Origin: a bacterium
Lineage (GTDB): Bacteria > Patescibacteria > Dojkabacteria > JAKAPS01 > JAJZLI01
Assembly (NCBI GenBank): GCA_021809565.1
Contig: JAJZKG010000001.1
Coordinates: 34,691-98,690 of the forward strand
Direction: 5' to 3'
DNA length: 64,000 bases
The notes below the pieces were generated by a model. That model searched no databases, was not told where the DNA came from, and worked only from the letters and a program-made list of their open reading frames with translations. The position numbers and the translations under genes are program-made. Positions 46,493 through 55,332 of the stretch are shown one piece after another; positions within the stretch are counted from its first letter, which is position 1; every line of letters begins with the position of its first letter.

Positions 46493-46521
46493 TTGACATT
46501 TTGTTATATTTATTGTAATAT
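46493..46521 (+). promoter_or_regulatory. Leaderless promoter of a Phd-PIN pair
   Basis: TTGACA (46493-46498), a 17-nt spacer and TAATAT (46516-46521) are followed by 6 nt and ATG 46528. Confidence 0.7.
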
Positions 46522-46527
46522 ATTTAC

Positions 46528-46815
46528 ATGGATGTTCAAACTATTAGTACAAGGGATATTATTAGAGATTACAGTAGAATCTTTGAGAAGATAAAGAAAA
46601 CAAATAAACCTATGGTAGTATATAAACAAAAGGTTCCTCAGGTTGCAGTTATCAGTTTAACTGATTTAGATAGGTTAATAAATATTAGAAGTGGTAATAG
46701 CGTAGTAAATGCATTAAGATTTGCTAAAGAAACTAGAGAGTTACTTAAGGATGAAAATCTTCCTTCTGATTTATCTTTGAATCATGATAAATATTTTCTT
46801 GATAAAGAAGGTTAA
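46528..46815 (+). CDS. Phd/YefM-type antitoxin
   Basis: The 95-residue protein has the antitoxin fold: VQTISTRDIIRDYSRIFEKIKKTNKPMVVYKQKVPQVAVISLTDLDRL, then a helical toxin-binding tail (ALRFAKETRELLKDENL). Its stop overlaps the start of the PIN toxin gene by one base. Confidence 0.85.
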   Translation: MDVQTISTRDIIRDYSRIFEKIKKTNKPMVVYKQKVPQVAVISLTDLDRLINIRSGNSVVNALRFAKETRELLKDENLPSDLSLNHDKYFLDKEG

Positions 46816-47237
46816 TGAATGTGGATATTATTGTTGCGGACTCAGATTATGTTATTGCGTTAATGAATAGTGAAGATATTCATTCAAATAAGGTTTTTAC
46901 TCTTCTAAATAAATTATCAAATGAGAATATTAAAATTATATATCCAGTAACTGTATTGTCAGAGTCTGTATCTACCATACAGAGAAAAATTGGTAATAGA
47001 AAATTAGCCTTAGATATTCTATATTTAGTTACAAAAGAAGATTTTATTGTAGAAACTGTTGATTCTAAAATTTTTAATGAAGCAATAAAATTTTTTAAAT
47101 TGAATACAAGTAAACAAAATACGATTTTTGATGCAATAGTGGCTGCAACAGCTTTAAAATATAATGCTAAAGCTATATTTTCTTTTGATAAGTGGTATAA
47201 GAAATTAGGATTTAAACTTGTGCAAGATATATATTGA
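46815..47237 (+). CDS. PIN-domain ribonuclease toxin
   Basis: The 140-residue PIN domain has IIVADSDYVIALMN (first Asp), TVLSESVSTI (Glu), NTIFDAIVAATALKY (Asp) and IFSFDKWYKKLG (Asp). It is intact and paired with the Phd-type antitoxin. RNA target unknown. Confidence 0.88.
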   Translation: MNVDIIVADSDYVIALMNSEDIHSNKVFTLLNKLSNENIKIIYPVTVLSESVSTIQRKIGNRKLALDILYLVTKEDFIVETVDSKIFNEAIKFFKLNTSKQNTIFDAIVAATALKYNAKAIFSFDKWYKKLGFKLVQDIY

Positions 47238-47265
47238 TATATAATGATGATGTTTGGGAATGTGT

Positions 47266-47290
47266 AATTGCAAATAATTTTTGCAATTTT
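47266..47290 (+). terminator. Possible intrinsic terminator after the Phd-PIN pair
   Basis: AATTGCAAA and TTTGCAATT form a 9-bp stem around a 5-nt loop, followed by a short T tract. The stem has only two G-C pairs, so it is weak. Confidence 0.45.
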
Positions 47291-47331
47291 TAAATTTTTA
47301 CTGTAACATAGGCAGGTTAAGTATAATAATT

Positions 47332-47436
47332 ATGAAAAGAAAAGCAGCAAGACTAATACTAAAAAGAAAAGCTAAGGAACAAAGAATTAGAATAAGAGAG
47401 CAAAAAAAAGCTAGAGCTCTGAAGGCTAAAGAGTAA
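47332..47436 (+). CDS. 34-residue lysine/arginine-rich protein
   Basis: The frame ATG 47332 to TAA 47436 encodes a highly basic helix (MKRKAARLILKRKAKEQRIR...ALKAKE) with half of its residues Lys or Arg. TATAAT at 47322-47327 lies 4 nt before the ATG. Size and composition resemble small ribosome- or nucleic-acid-binding proteins, but I recognise no family. Confidence 0.4.
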   Translation: MKRKAARLILKRKAKEQRIRIREQKKARALKAKE

Positions 47437-47439
47437 TTC

Positions 47440-48171
47440 TTAAAAAATGCCCCATTTTAAAAGATACTGTATATATCCTTTGTATAGGAGAAATTTTCTT
47501 TTGGATCTAGATCCTTTGATTCCCAATTTTTTTGTACTTGCTCCATAAAGATGTATAACTTTTGCAGTACTAAGATAATAGGTTTTAATATTATTTTTCT
47601 GCATTTTTTTAAAAAAATCTACATCATTAAAGTATAGAGGAAATCTCTCATCAAATAATCCATACCTTGCTATGACGTTTCTTCTTACAAGTATACAAGT
47701 AGCCTGTGGTTGATCAACATCTCTTGAATCTCTATGATCCCAATTTTTAAGTTTATAATCATTAAATAGAATGTTATAAAGGGAGGGAAATTTTCTGCAT
47801 GATTTTTGTATACTCAAATCTTTGTTTATAAGTTGAGGTGCTACTATCTCGTAATCTTTGTTTTTATCTAAAAATTCCACAAGAGTTTCTATAGCGTTGT
47901 CTATAATTTCTGTATCAGAACCAAGAAGCATAATATATTCTCCTCGTGCTTTCATGACTCCTTGGTTACAGGCTTTTGCAAAGTACAAATTTTCACTATT
48001 ATTGATAAGTCTTAAATATGGATTCTCTATATCATAGGGTTTGAAATCGGAGCTATTATCTATTAGTATTATCTCATACAAAAAAGGTAGTTCTTTTATA
48101 CTTTTTACTAAATTTATGACTAGATCTTTTGTATTCCAATTCACTATTATTATGGAGAGTTTTATCTTCAT
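47440..48171 (-). CDS. GT2 (rhamnosyltransferase-type) glycosyltransferase
   Basis: The 243-residue protein has LSIIIVNWNTKDLVINLVKSI, IILIDNSSD, YIMLLGSDTEI at the metal site and LFDERFPLYFNDVDFFKKM, the usual acceptor loop of this GT2 subgroup. The C-terminal KGSRSKRK comes from a GATC palindrome. Its start abuts the stop of the upstream GT2 gene (shared base), so the two are coupled. Confidence 0.87.
   Translation of the reverse strand: MKIKLSIIIVNWNTKDLVINLVKSIKELPFLYEIILIDNSSDFKPYDIENPYLRLINNSENLYFAKACNQGVMKARGEYIMLLGSDTEIIDNAIETLVEFLDKNKDYEIVAPQLINKDLSIQKSCRKFPSLYNILFNDYKLKNWDHRDSRDVDQPQATCILVRRNVIARYGLFDERFPLYFNDVDFFKKMQKNNIKTYYLSTAKVIHLYGASTKKLGIKGSRSKRKFLLYKGYIQYLLKWGIF
47503..47514. 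repeat. GGATCTAGATCC palindrome inside a GT2 gene
   Basis: This is a perfect copy, read as Gly-Ser-Arg-Ser near the C-terminus of the glycosyltransferase. Confidence 0.7.
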
Positions 48172-48923
48172 TAGTTATACTTTTCTTTTATTTTTCTTAG
48201 GGATACTAGGTATTCGAATATATCAGAGAATGTAAGTTTTGAAACTCCAAATTTACGATCTTTGAACTTTATTGGTATCTCTTTTACCCTGCGGTTTTTT
48301 GTATAGAAAAAATATAGTATTTCAACCTGGAATAAATATCCATTTGACCTAATATTTTTTATGAATTTTTGAGGAAGTATCTCTGATTTTATAATTTTAA
48401 ACCCAGATGTGCTGTCATGGTATGGCATTCTTAACATAATTTTTGTAAATAAATTTCCAAATTTTGAATTCATACGCCTTATAGGTCCCCATCCTTCGTC
48501 GATAGAACCACCTTTTATATACCTTGATCCAATTACTATGTCATATTTATCTTTATATTTTACAAGTTCTGGGATATATTTTGGATCATGAGATAAGTCT
48601 GCATCCATTTGTATTATATATTTTGCATTCATTTTGAAGATAGCGTATAAAAATCCCCTTCTATATGCGTCACCCAGACCTTTTTTTTGTCCTTTTATAA
48701 GATATATTCTTTTATTCTTTTTTTGCAATGACTCTATGTATTCTCCTGTCTTATCAGGCGAATTGTCATCAACAAACAGGATTTTTATACCGGGTGCAAA
48801 TTTAAATATTCTTTTTACCAAATCTGGAATATTCAATCTTTCATTATATGTAGGAATTATTATAACTATATCTTTGTAATTTTTAGAGCTAGCCTTAGAA
48901 CTAACTTTTTTAGATTCTTTCAT
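48171..48923 (-). CDS. GT2 glycosyltransferase of the polyprenyl-phosphate-sugar synthase type
   Basis: Starting at the ATG near 48923 gives 250 residues; an upstream ATG (48959) adds 12. TATAAT ends 6 nt before the shorter start, favouring it. The GT2 core has IVIIIPTYNERLNIPDLVKRI, ILFVDDNSPDKTG, YIIQMDADLSHDP (DxD), DIVIGSRYIKGG and DSTSGFKIIKSE, the pattern of dolichyl-phosphate mannose synthases. It has no membrane helices. It feeds activated lipid-linked sugar to the next steps and is coupled to the GT2 gene downstream. Confidence 0.88.
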   Translation of the reverse strand: MKESKKVSSKASSKNYKDIVIIIPTYNERLNIPDLVKRIFKFAPGIKILFVDDNSPDKTGEYIESLQKKNKRIYLIKGQKKGLGDAYRRGFLYAIFKMNAKYIIQMDADLSHDPKYIPELVKYKDKYDIVIGSRYIKGGSIDEGWGPIRRMNSKFGNLFTKIMLRMPYHDSTSGFKIIKSEILPQKFIKNIRSNGYLFQVEILYFFYTKNRRVKEIPIKFKDRKFGVSKLTFSDIFEYLVSLRKIKEKYN

Positions 48924-48994
48924 TTGATGATTATACCAAAAAATACTAAAAAATTGCATTTTGATCTTAGATATCTTAGGATGGATTAAACATT

Positions 48995-50209
48995 ATGAAC
49001 CCAAAGGATTTTTATAAACAAATTGAAGAGATTGTAAAAAGTGGAAAATTTCCTCTAACTATTGAATCTGGACAGGGCCCATATTTAACAATCAACGGTG
49101 ATAAAAAATTAAATTTCTGTTCTAATAATTACTTAGGATTTGCTTCGAATAAAGATATAAAGAAAGCTGCAATAGATGCTATCAATACTTATGGAGTAGG
49201 TACTGCATCTGTAAGATCATTGTCTGGCACAAATACATTGCATTTAGAGCTTGAGGGGAAACTTGCACAATTTAAAAAAGCAGAAGCTGCAATTGTTTTG
49301 ACTGGTGGTTATATGGCTAATCTTTGTGCTATTCAGACAATCCTTGATAAAGATGATGTTGTGGTTTCAGACGAACTTAACCATGCATCTATAATAGATG
49401 CAGTAAGACTATCCCAAGTACAGAATAAATTTGTTTATGAACATAAAGATATGCAGGATCTGAGGTTGAAACTAAAAGAAGCAACTTTGATAAAAAAGAT
49501 AAAAAAAGAAAATGGGGAATATAAGAAGGGTCTAGACCCAAAAATTTTAATAATTACAGATGGGGTTTTCTCTATGGATGGAGATCTAGCTCCATTGCCT
49601 GAAATAGTGCTGTGTGCAAAAGAATATGGGGCATTAGTGATGGTTGATGATGCTCATGGAGAAGGAGTTATTGGAGGTCATGGAAGAGGAATAGTTGACC
49701 ATTTTAAACTTCACTCTCAAGTTGATATAGAAGTGGGAACCTTATCTAAAGCGTTTGGAGTGATAGGTGGTTTTATAACAGGAAGAAAAGTTCTAATAGA
49801 TTTTTATAGGCAAAAATCAAGACAGTTTTTATTTTCTAATGGGTTATCAATTCCAGATACAGCGGCCTTAATAAAAGCCGTAGAAATACTTGAATCATCT
49901 GATGATCTGGTTAAAAGATTATGGGAAAATGGAGATTATCTAAAAAAAGAATTTATAAAATTAGGATTTGATATTGGACACAGTGAAACTCCAATTACAC
50001 CTATAATGCTCAATGATGAAGACATAGCAAAAACCTTTAGCAATAAACTTTTAGATTACGGAGTTTTTGCTACCCCAATACTATTTCCTATGGTAGCCAA
50101 AGGAAAAGCGAGAATCAGGGTTATGCCATCAGCTATACATACAAAAGACGATTTAGACTTTGGCATAGAACAGTTTTTGAAGGTTGCAAAAGGATTAAAA
50201 ATAATATAA
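48995..50209 (+). CDS. Glycine C-acetyltransferase / 8-amino-7-oxononanoate synthase family enzyme
   Basis: The 404-residue PLP-dependent alpha-oxoamine synthase has [61 protein letters not shown] and the Schiff-base lysine in [13 protein letters not shown] (K252). The family condenses an amino acid with an acyl-CoA. Length and sequence suit 2-amino-3-ketobutyrate CoA ligase (KBL), but BioF-like or sphingolipid-type substrates cannot be excluded. No tdh or bio neighbour is present. The gene stands alone between glycan genes and a small hypothetical gene. Confidence 0.88.
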   Translation: MNPKDFYKQIEEIVKSGKFPLTIESGQGPYLTINGDKKLNFCSNNYLGFASNKDIKKAAIDAINTYGVGTASVRSLSGTNTLHLELEGKLAQFKKAEAAIVLTGGYMANLCAIQTILDKDDVVVSDELNHASIIDAVRLSQVQNKFVYEHKDMQDLRLKLKEATLIKKIKKENGEYKKGLDPKILIITDGVFSMDGDLAPLPEIVLCAKEYGALVMVDDAHGEGVIGGHGRGIVDHFKLHSQVDIEVGTLSKAFGVIGGFITGRKVLIDFYRQKSRQFLFSNGLSIPDTAALIKAVEILESSDDLVKRLWENGDYLKKEFIKLGFDIGHSETPITPIMLNDEDIAKTFSNKLLDYGVFATPILFPMVAKGKARIRVMPSAIHTKDDLDFGIEQFLKVAKGLKII

Positions 50210-50235
50210 AATCCTCGCTATTATATAATAATATT

Positions 50236-50574
50236 ATGGAAAGAGACCTGGAGAGTACAGATCTAGATCACATAAATCCAATGGATGAAGTGATTAAGGG
50301 GATGGAACAATATCATACTAGAATAGAAGTTGAGGAGAGAGAATATGTAGACCCAGAAGGTAATGTCCACAGGAGTACTCAAGCTAGGTGCAGGACTGTT
50401 TCTCCTGGTGGTGGGAATGGGTATATGACTCTTCTTACAGTGACTGATCCTGATGGTAATACAAGATATGATTTTCATAACCCAGAATGGATGACGTATG
50501 AGTTGGTTCAAAGGTATGATTTGCAATTAGGCAGATTTTCTAAAAAATGGAGAAAGCATAGACGAAATGTTTGA
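50236..50574 (+). CDS. Small hypothetical protein
   Basis: The 112-residue soluble protein contains VEEREYVDPEGNVHRSTQARCRTVSPGGGNGYMTLLTVTDPDGNTRYDFHNP, two strand-turn units of DPxGN type, and a basic tail (KKWRKHRRNV). A degenerate GATC palindrome (AGATCTAGATCA, 50259-50270) encodes DLDH. TATAAT (50224-50229) ends 6 nt before ATG. Function unknown. Confidence 0.55.
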   Translation: MERDLESTDLDHINPMDEVIKGMEQYHTRIEVEEREYVDPEGNVHRSTQARCRTVSPGGGNGYMTLLTVTDPDGNTRYDFHNPEWMTYELVQRYDLQLGRFSKKWRKHRRNV

Positions 50575-50660
50575 AATTCTGTGAGGTAGAATGAAGAGGT
50601 AGAGACAGAAACAAAAAGAATAGACATAGGAATATCTTCCTAATCAAAGCAATTTTGATT

Positions 50661-51872
50661 TTATCTTAAAAAACCAAGAAGATACAATGGTCTGATATTT
50701 AAGGTACTATACAAAATATCATCTTTTAAAATAAAGGAGTTTGATACATTTTTTATCTGATTACTAGATTTTTTTGATCCTCCTATTTCAAGTGTATATC
50801 CTTCTGTTATAATATCACCCATTTTTGAATAGAAAACATTATAGCCTGCATCTTCTAGACTCGAAATAGCAAAAAGTTCTCTAATTGTTCCAATGTGAGT
50901 TTCTTTACCTATGGTTTCATTTATTGAGTAGAGTAGATTAGTATTATCAAGATATATTTTTTCTGTATTTCTTACTAAAGCATGCCCAGATTTATCAATT
51001 AGTAAAAACCTTAGAATACCAGTATCTCTTAAAATTTGTACATACTCTGTTATTGTTGCATGATCCTTACCTAAACTATTTGCTAATTTATTTATACTGA
51101 TACTACCAGGTTCTGATGTAGCAAAAAAATAAATGATCTTCTTTAGAGTATCGAGATTTTCAGTTTTTAAAGCATAAAATGAGGTTATATCCTCATAAAT
51201 TGTTTTATCAATAACATTCATTAACGTATCTTTAAATGCTTCATACGTTAAAATTGTATTTGAAGTTGGATAATATCCTTTTTTCAAATACTCGTGTAGA
51301 TATCCTAAAAGCTTTTCAGTTCTTCCAATTTTTTTATCTATCCCAGGCGTAGATTCGAATATATCATTGAGAGTCAAAATTGGATATTTATTACCCATTT
51401 GAAATTCTAAATATTCTCTAAACGAAAATCCATACATTTGTCTTAAAATAATTCTTCTTGAAAGATCATATTTGCCCTTGATAAGATCTATACTTGAACT
51501 TCCAGAAAATAATATTTGTAGATTGGGATACGAATCAAAAATATTTTTTAATTCCTGACTCCAATTTTTATATTTATGAATCTCATCTATACATAATAAT
51601 TCTCCACCATACAACTTCACAAACTGATCTGCTATTTCAACCAAAGTATGGTCAGCAAAATATAAGTTGTCTGCAGAAATATATAATCCTTTTTCAGAAT
51701 CTCCATAATGTTCTCTTAAATACTGAAGTAAAAAAGTTGTTTTTCCTACTCCTCTGGCACCAACAACACCAATAAATCTATTATCCATTTTGAAATTACT
51801 ATAAAATTTTCTGTAATATGCTGGTGTCACTTGTTCAAGTAACCTTTTGTAAGTTTGTATTAAATTATCCAT
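50661..51872 (-). CDS. AAA_14/DUF4143 family P-loop ATPase (copy 2)
   Basis: The protein has 403 residues, the same length as the plus-strand copy at 3345, with which it shares most motifs: Walker A GARGVGKTT, Walker B LLCIDEIHKY, FSGSSSIDLI, YDLSRR...MYGFSFREYLEF, INKLANSLGKDHATI and the C-terminal YNVFYSKMGDIITEGYTLEIGG nuclease-like core. An intact stand-alone gene with its own operator-like promoter. Cellular role unknown. Confidence 0.87.
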   Translation of the reverse strand: MDNLIQTYKRLLEQVTPAYYRKFYSNFKMDNRFIGVVGARGVGKTTFLLQYLREHYGDSEKGLYISADNLYFADHTLVEIADQFVKLYGGELLCIDEIHKYKNWSQELKNIFDSYPNLQILFSGSSSIDLIKGKYDLSRRIILRQMYGFSFREYLEFQMGNKYPILTLNDIFESTPGIDKKIGRTEKLLGYLHEYLKKGYYPTSNTILTYEAFKDTLMNVIDKTIYEDITSFYALKTENLDTLKKIIYFFATSEPGSISINKLANSLGKDHATITEYVQILRDTGILRFLLIDKSGHALVRNTEKIYLDNTNLLYSINETIGKETHIGTIRELFAISSLEDAGYNVFYSKMGDIITEGYTLEIGGSKKSSNQIKNVSNSFILKDDILYSTLNIRPLYLLGFLR

Positions 51873-51882
51873 ATTTTGAATT

Positions 51883-51939
51883 CACTCTGATTTTTTATTA
51901 ATTTATTTAGAGTGTACCCTAAATATTAGAATATGTCAA
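51883..51939 (-). promoter_or_regulatory. Promoter and inverted repeat of DUF4143 copy 2
   Basis: On the minus strand TTGACA (51939-51934), a 17-nt spacer and TACACT (51916-51911) form the promoter. CACTCT (51883-51888) and AGAGTG (51909-51914) are an inverted repeat that overlaps the -10 box and the leader. Copy 1 also has a repeat at this position, though of different sequence. Confidence 0.5.
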
Positions 51940-52094
51940 GAATTTGTATAAATCACATACAGATATATAGAATGCTTACTACTGCAATTTAAACAAAATC
52001 AAATAGTATCAAAATCGCCGACACTTACACATTTAAAAAAAATTCTATATTTCTCGAACTGGTTACCATGTTCTGACCCCCGCACATTTTAAAC

Positions 52095-52124
52095 TTGAAA
52101 GTTCTGATCAATTTGTGATACACT
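52095..52124 (+). promoter_or_regulatory. Leaderless promoter of a Phd-PIN pair
   Basis: TTGAAA (52095-52100), an 18-nt spacer and TACACT (52119-52124) are followed by 6 nt and ATG 52131. Confidence 0.55.
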
Positions 52125-52130
52125 TTGTAC

Positions 52131-52379
52131 ATGGATATGCAAAGTGTTTCTACAAAAGAGTTAAGGGATCAATTACCAAGAATAAGAGAAGGTTTGATTC
52201 GTGGAGAGAGATATATGTTGATATATAGATCAAAAATAATTGCACGATTAGAACCAGTGGAACAAACTGTTCTAGCAAACAATAAAGTACAAGGTGGAAG
52301 ATTAAGATTACAAGCTAATACTTCCCATTTATTAACTCCAAAATACCTTAAAAAACTTGCTATGGAGAAATATGAATAA
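52131..52379 (+). CDS. Phd-type antitoxin
   Basis: The 82-residue protein (MDMQSVSTKELRDQLPRIREGLIRGERYMLIYRSKIIARLEPVE) has the Phd/YefM N-terminal DNA-binding fold and a C-terminal tail rich in basic residues. ATG 52131 is chosen from the leaderless promoter; TTG 52125 lies within it. It overlaps the PIN toxin by 8 nt. Confidence 0.8.
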   Translation: MDMQSVSTKELRDQLPRIREGLIRGERYMLIYRSKIIARLEPVEQTVLANNKVQGGRLRLQANTSHLLTPKYLKKLAMEKYE

Positions 52380-52818
52380 ATTGGGTTCAGTATTTATTGA
52401 TGCAAATGTCTTAATTTATTTTCTTGACGAAACTGCGGATCAGCATGGTGACACCATTTCTATTCTTCAAGAAATGATTGATAATGAAGTTATACTTTAT
52501 ACTTCGCACCATGTCATTGAGGAAGTTTTATTTATTGTAAGTAGACTTACTGATGACAAAACTGCATTGATAGATGCAGTGCAGACAATATCTAAATTAC
52601 CAGGCATACATCTTGTAGAACCAAATATAGATTTTTCGTTTGCCAAACGTTATATAAGGCTATGGTTTGAATTGAAATTGGGTATTAATGACGCTTTATT
52701 ATTACAAATCATGATTGATAATAAAATAAAATATATATTTAGTTTTGATGCTGATTTTATAAAACAATCTATTAAATTTGGTATAACTTCTATTAATTTA
52801 AAGAAAAATGTTTCGTAA
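52372..52818 (+). CDS. PIN-domain ribonuclease toxin
   Basis: The 148-residue PIN domain has SVFIDANVLIYFLD (first Asp), HVIEEVLFI (Glu), GINDALLLQIM (Asp) and FSFDADFIKQ (Asp). It is paired with the overlapping Phd-type antitoxin. ATG 52372, not the TTG at 52357, is the likely start. Intact. Confidence 0.88.
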   Translation: MNKLGSVFIDANVLIYFLDETADQHGDTISILQEMIDNEVILYTSHHVIEEVLFIVSRLTDDKTALIDAVQTISKLPGIHLVEPNIDFSFAKRYIRLWFELKLGINDALLLQIMIDNKIKYIFSFDADFIKQSIKFGITSINLKKNVS

Positions 52819-53013
52819 CACACATCAATCTATTATTTCAATTTTAAAAAAATTCTATATCTTCAAATAGCAATCTTAGAAGAAAGAACTCTCTAGAGTG
52901 AAATTGTATAAATTCCTGAATTTACATCTAAATTCTAATATGTATTTGTAACGCACAACCCAAATTTAACATTTCAAGATAGACCGATTATAATTCGGAC
53001 TATAAATATTAGC

Positions 53014-53029
53014 TGGTTATAATCAACCA
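53014..53029 (+). promoter_or_regulatory. -10 box inside a palindrome, leaderless
   Basis: TGGTTATAATCAACCA has 5-bp inverted arms and contains TATAAT (53018-53023). It ends at the base before ATG 53030, so a repressor could block a leaderless start here. Confidence 0.45.
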
Positions 53030-53263
53030 ATGGAAAAAACATTGATAGAACAAATAAATAAATGGTGGGAAAGTAAAGATTTTAGATACAATGTTATTGA
53101 TAGACCATCTTACATGAGGCAAATGTCTGAGACTTCTAGTAAACTCATTGACATTCTTATGTTGTCGCCTATACTCAAAATAGTCTCAAATGTATGTAAC
53201 TCGTACATGCCTATTGATATAAACTATAGGATATTATACAATCTATTCATTAATTTAATTTAA
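53030..53263 (+). CDS. Small hypothetical protein
   Basis: The 77-residue protein (MEKTLIEQINKWWESKDFRYNVIDRPSYMRQMSE...) has no recognised domain. Its N-terminus resembles the opening helix of some stand-alone ATPases. It may therefore be the stump of a larger gene, but no further homology follows. The start is set by the -10 palindrome. Confidence 0.4.
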   Translation: MEKTLIEQINKWWESKDFRYNVIDRPSYMRQMSETSSKLIDILMLSPILKIVSNVCNSYMPIDINYRILYNLFINLI

Positions 53264-53278
53264 TTTATTTAAAATATT

Positions 53279-53455
53279 ATGGCAAATCTTGAACAAGCAC
53301 CTACAAGTTATTTTTTAGAAGCATTGGCTACAGAAATAAGAAACAGAGAAGCAGGGAATGCTGGGTTAACAGCACAAGAAGTTCGATACATTGACGAGAG
53401 GTTAAAGGAAGCAGAAGAGGATGAGCTAGAAGAAGAAGAGGAATATCCTTTTTAA
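53279..53455 (+). CDS. Small acidic protein
   Basis: The 58-residue frame starts at ATG 53279 and ends in a very acidic stretch (EEDELEEEEEYPF). It lies 35 nt before the metallopeptidase gene on the same strand. Acidic tail proteins beside proteases can be substrates or inhibitors, but this is only a guess. Confidence 0.45.
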   Translation: MANLEQAPTSYFLEALATEIRNREAGNAGLTAQEVRYIDERLKEAEEDELEEEEEYPF

Positions 53456-53490
53456 TTGCTCCCTGAGATCTATGATATTTAGTGATAGTT

Positions 53491-55182
53491 ATGATTATGT
53501 ATCCAGAAAGACCGTCAGAAGTAGATATAGATTTATCATCCTTAAGGGAGGTTGGGATAGATCCTAAGGATCTAGATCCACGGGTAATCGCTATTGACAA
53601 TGAGCTATCTGAATTATTGAGTGAGGCTAAAGGTGATCATATAGACTCCTTGAATCTTTTTGGGATAGAATATTTTGATACAGAGGAAGGAAGAGTCTTA
53701 TTACAGTCAATCATAGATGAAACTGAAACAGTTATCAGCTCTGATGTCCAAGATGATGTTGTTAGTGTACTGGACAGAATAGATTGGTCAAAATTAAAAG
53801 GAGGTAGTAAAGATGTAAGAGATAGGAGGGATAAAATCATAGTAGAAGTGAATAATCATACTAGAGATAGATTATTCAAAGATTTAAAAAGAGTATTAAT
53901 TGATGAGGAGGAAGGATACTCTATAGATGATATAGTTGTACCAACAAAATATGATGCTGTTCTTGATGAAGATGCTGTGATTTCAAGGTTGACGAATTTG
54001 AGATTATTAAAAGCTAGATTGAAAAGAGATGAATCCTTATATATTGGTAATCCTCAGTTGACTTCTTTATATAGAGCATATAGAGAAAAAGTGAATCTCC
54101 TTATTGTAAATACAATTTTTGATGTAGTGAAAATATATGATAGGAATGAAAGGCTAGGGGATGCAAGCGGCAGATATTTACCATATATACAAAGTTTCAA
54201 AAAATCAAGAGCTAGAGAAAGAAATCTATCGAAATTTGATCTTTATAGAAATGGTAAAGGTGAGATTCAAGATCATAGATATACTCCTTTTGGATCTAAA
54301 CTTTTATCCCTAGTAGGGGGTTTGAAAAATGAGAATGATGTGTATCCAGATTTAAAGAAATTTGAAACTGAGTATGGAGAAAATTTCATAGTTACTCCTG
54401 AATTTGTAAAAGATTTGTTTGTAGTATTGCTAGAATCCAATCAATTTCAAGGGTGGAAAGTTGTGATAAAGGAAAAGGCAAAGACTATGTCAATTGAGAC
54501 AATTACAGAACACGGTATTGTTACAAGAAAAACTATAACGATACCTAAAAATCTCAAAAGAGATTTTTACACCACTCATCCATCATACCTCCTTGCAATA
54601 GTGGAGCATGAATTCACACATGTACTAAGGGCAGAAACTAGAATAATGTTAGATGATAGTAGCGGGTTATTTAGAGATGCTGGTCCTATAACCGCGAGGA
54701 GTAATGTTTCAATAGAAGGTGCTGCAGTTAGAAGGGAGAAAATAACACAAGGTAAATTGGGGCTTAAGAGACCAATGAGTTATCAATATTTTGACGCTAT
54801 AGAAAGACGATTACAAGGAGGTAATTATATAGATTGTGTTATAGCATTCTATTACTCATATCTAAGGCAACATGGAGATACAGATAAAGGAAAAGCCCTC
54901 AAATCCTCTATAGGTGGAACAAAAAGAATATTCGGAAATTTAGGGAATACAAAAAGTAAGGAAGGTTATTTGAGTCGTTCCGACCCACTAGCCTATTTAG
55001 AAGAAGATATAGTATCCTTGGTAGATAAATATGGGTTAATTACTCCATATGTATTTTATCTTGTACAGTCTGGACTTGTAGATTTAAAAAAAATAATAGA
55101 GATTGAAGACACGTTCTTAGGTGTTGGTGACGTTATCACTCCAGATACAGTGAGAAAATTAAGAGAAAAACATGGGATATAA
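53491..55182 (+). CDS. DUF1704 (MATCAP-like) zinc metallopeptidase
   Basis: The protein has 563 residues from ATG 53491 (GTG 53482 is an alternative). The long helical N-terminal half (1-290) is followed by the metallopeptidase core. VEHEFTHVLRAET carries the HExxH zinc motif (about residues 371-375). NVSIEGAAVRRE, about 35 residues later, carries the Glu equivalent of the EEGLA motif of DUF1704 (third zinc ligand). This family includes the eukaryotic tubulin carboxypeptidase MATCAP; bacterial substrates are unknown. A GATC palindrome encodes KDLDP near residue 28. The protein has no signal peptide. Confidence 0.75.
   Translation: MIMYPERPSEVDIDLSSLREVGIDPKDLDPRVIAIDNELSELLSEAKGDHIDSLNLFGIEYFDTEEGRVLLQSIIDETETVISSDVQDDVVSVLDRIDWSKLKGGSKDVRDRRDKIIVEVNNHTRDRLFKDLKRVLIDEEEGYSIDDIVVPTKYDAVLDEDAVISRLTNLRLLKARLKRDESLYIGNPQLTSLYRAYREKVNLLIVNTIFDVVKIYDRNERLGDASGRYLPYIQSFKKSRARERNLSKFDLYRNGKGEIQDHRYTPFGSKLLSLVGGLKNENDVYPDLKKFETEYGENFIVTPEFVKDLFVVLLESNQFQGWKVVIKEKAKTMSIETITEHGIVTRKTITIPKNLKRDFYTTHPSYLLAIVEHEFTHVLRAETRIMLDDSSGLFRDAGPITARSNVSIEGAAVRREKITQGKLGLKRPMSYQYFDAIERRLQGGNYIDCVIAFYYSYLRQHGDTDKGKALKSSIGGTKRIFGNLGNTKSKEGYLSRSDPLAYLEEDIVSLVDKYGLITPYVFYLVQSGLVDLKKIIEIEDTFLGVGDVITPDTVRKLREKHGI
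53554..53579. repeat. GATC palindrome pair inside the metallopeptidase gene
   Basis: GGGATAGATCC is followed by a perfect GGATCTAGATCC (53568-53579). Here the frame gives IDPKDLDP, the second of the two stop-free readings of the palindrome. Confidence 0.65.
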
Positions 55183-55332
55183 ATATTATCCTTGACCCGA
55201 GATTCTTATAGACAGAATATATTAGTGATAAAATTGTATAAAATTTATAATTCTGCTATTTTTAAATAGTGAATTTAATGCTATACTTTGGCCATAATTG
55301 TTATATAAATTTTTTGCGAAAATCATGATCTA

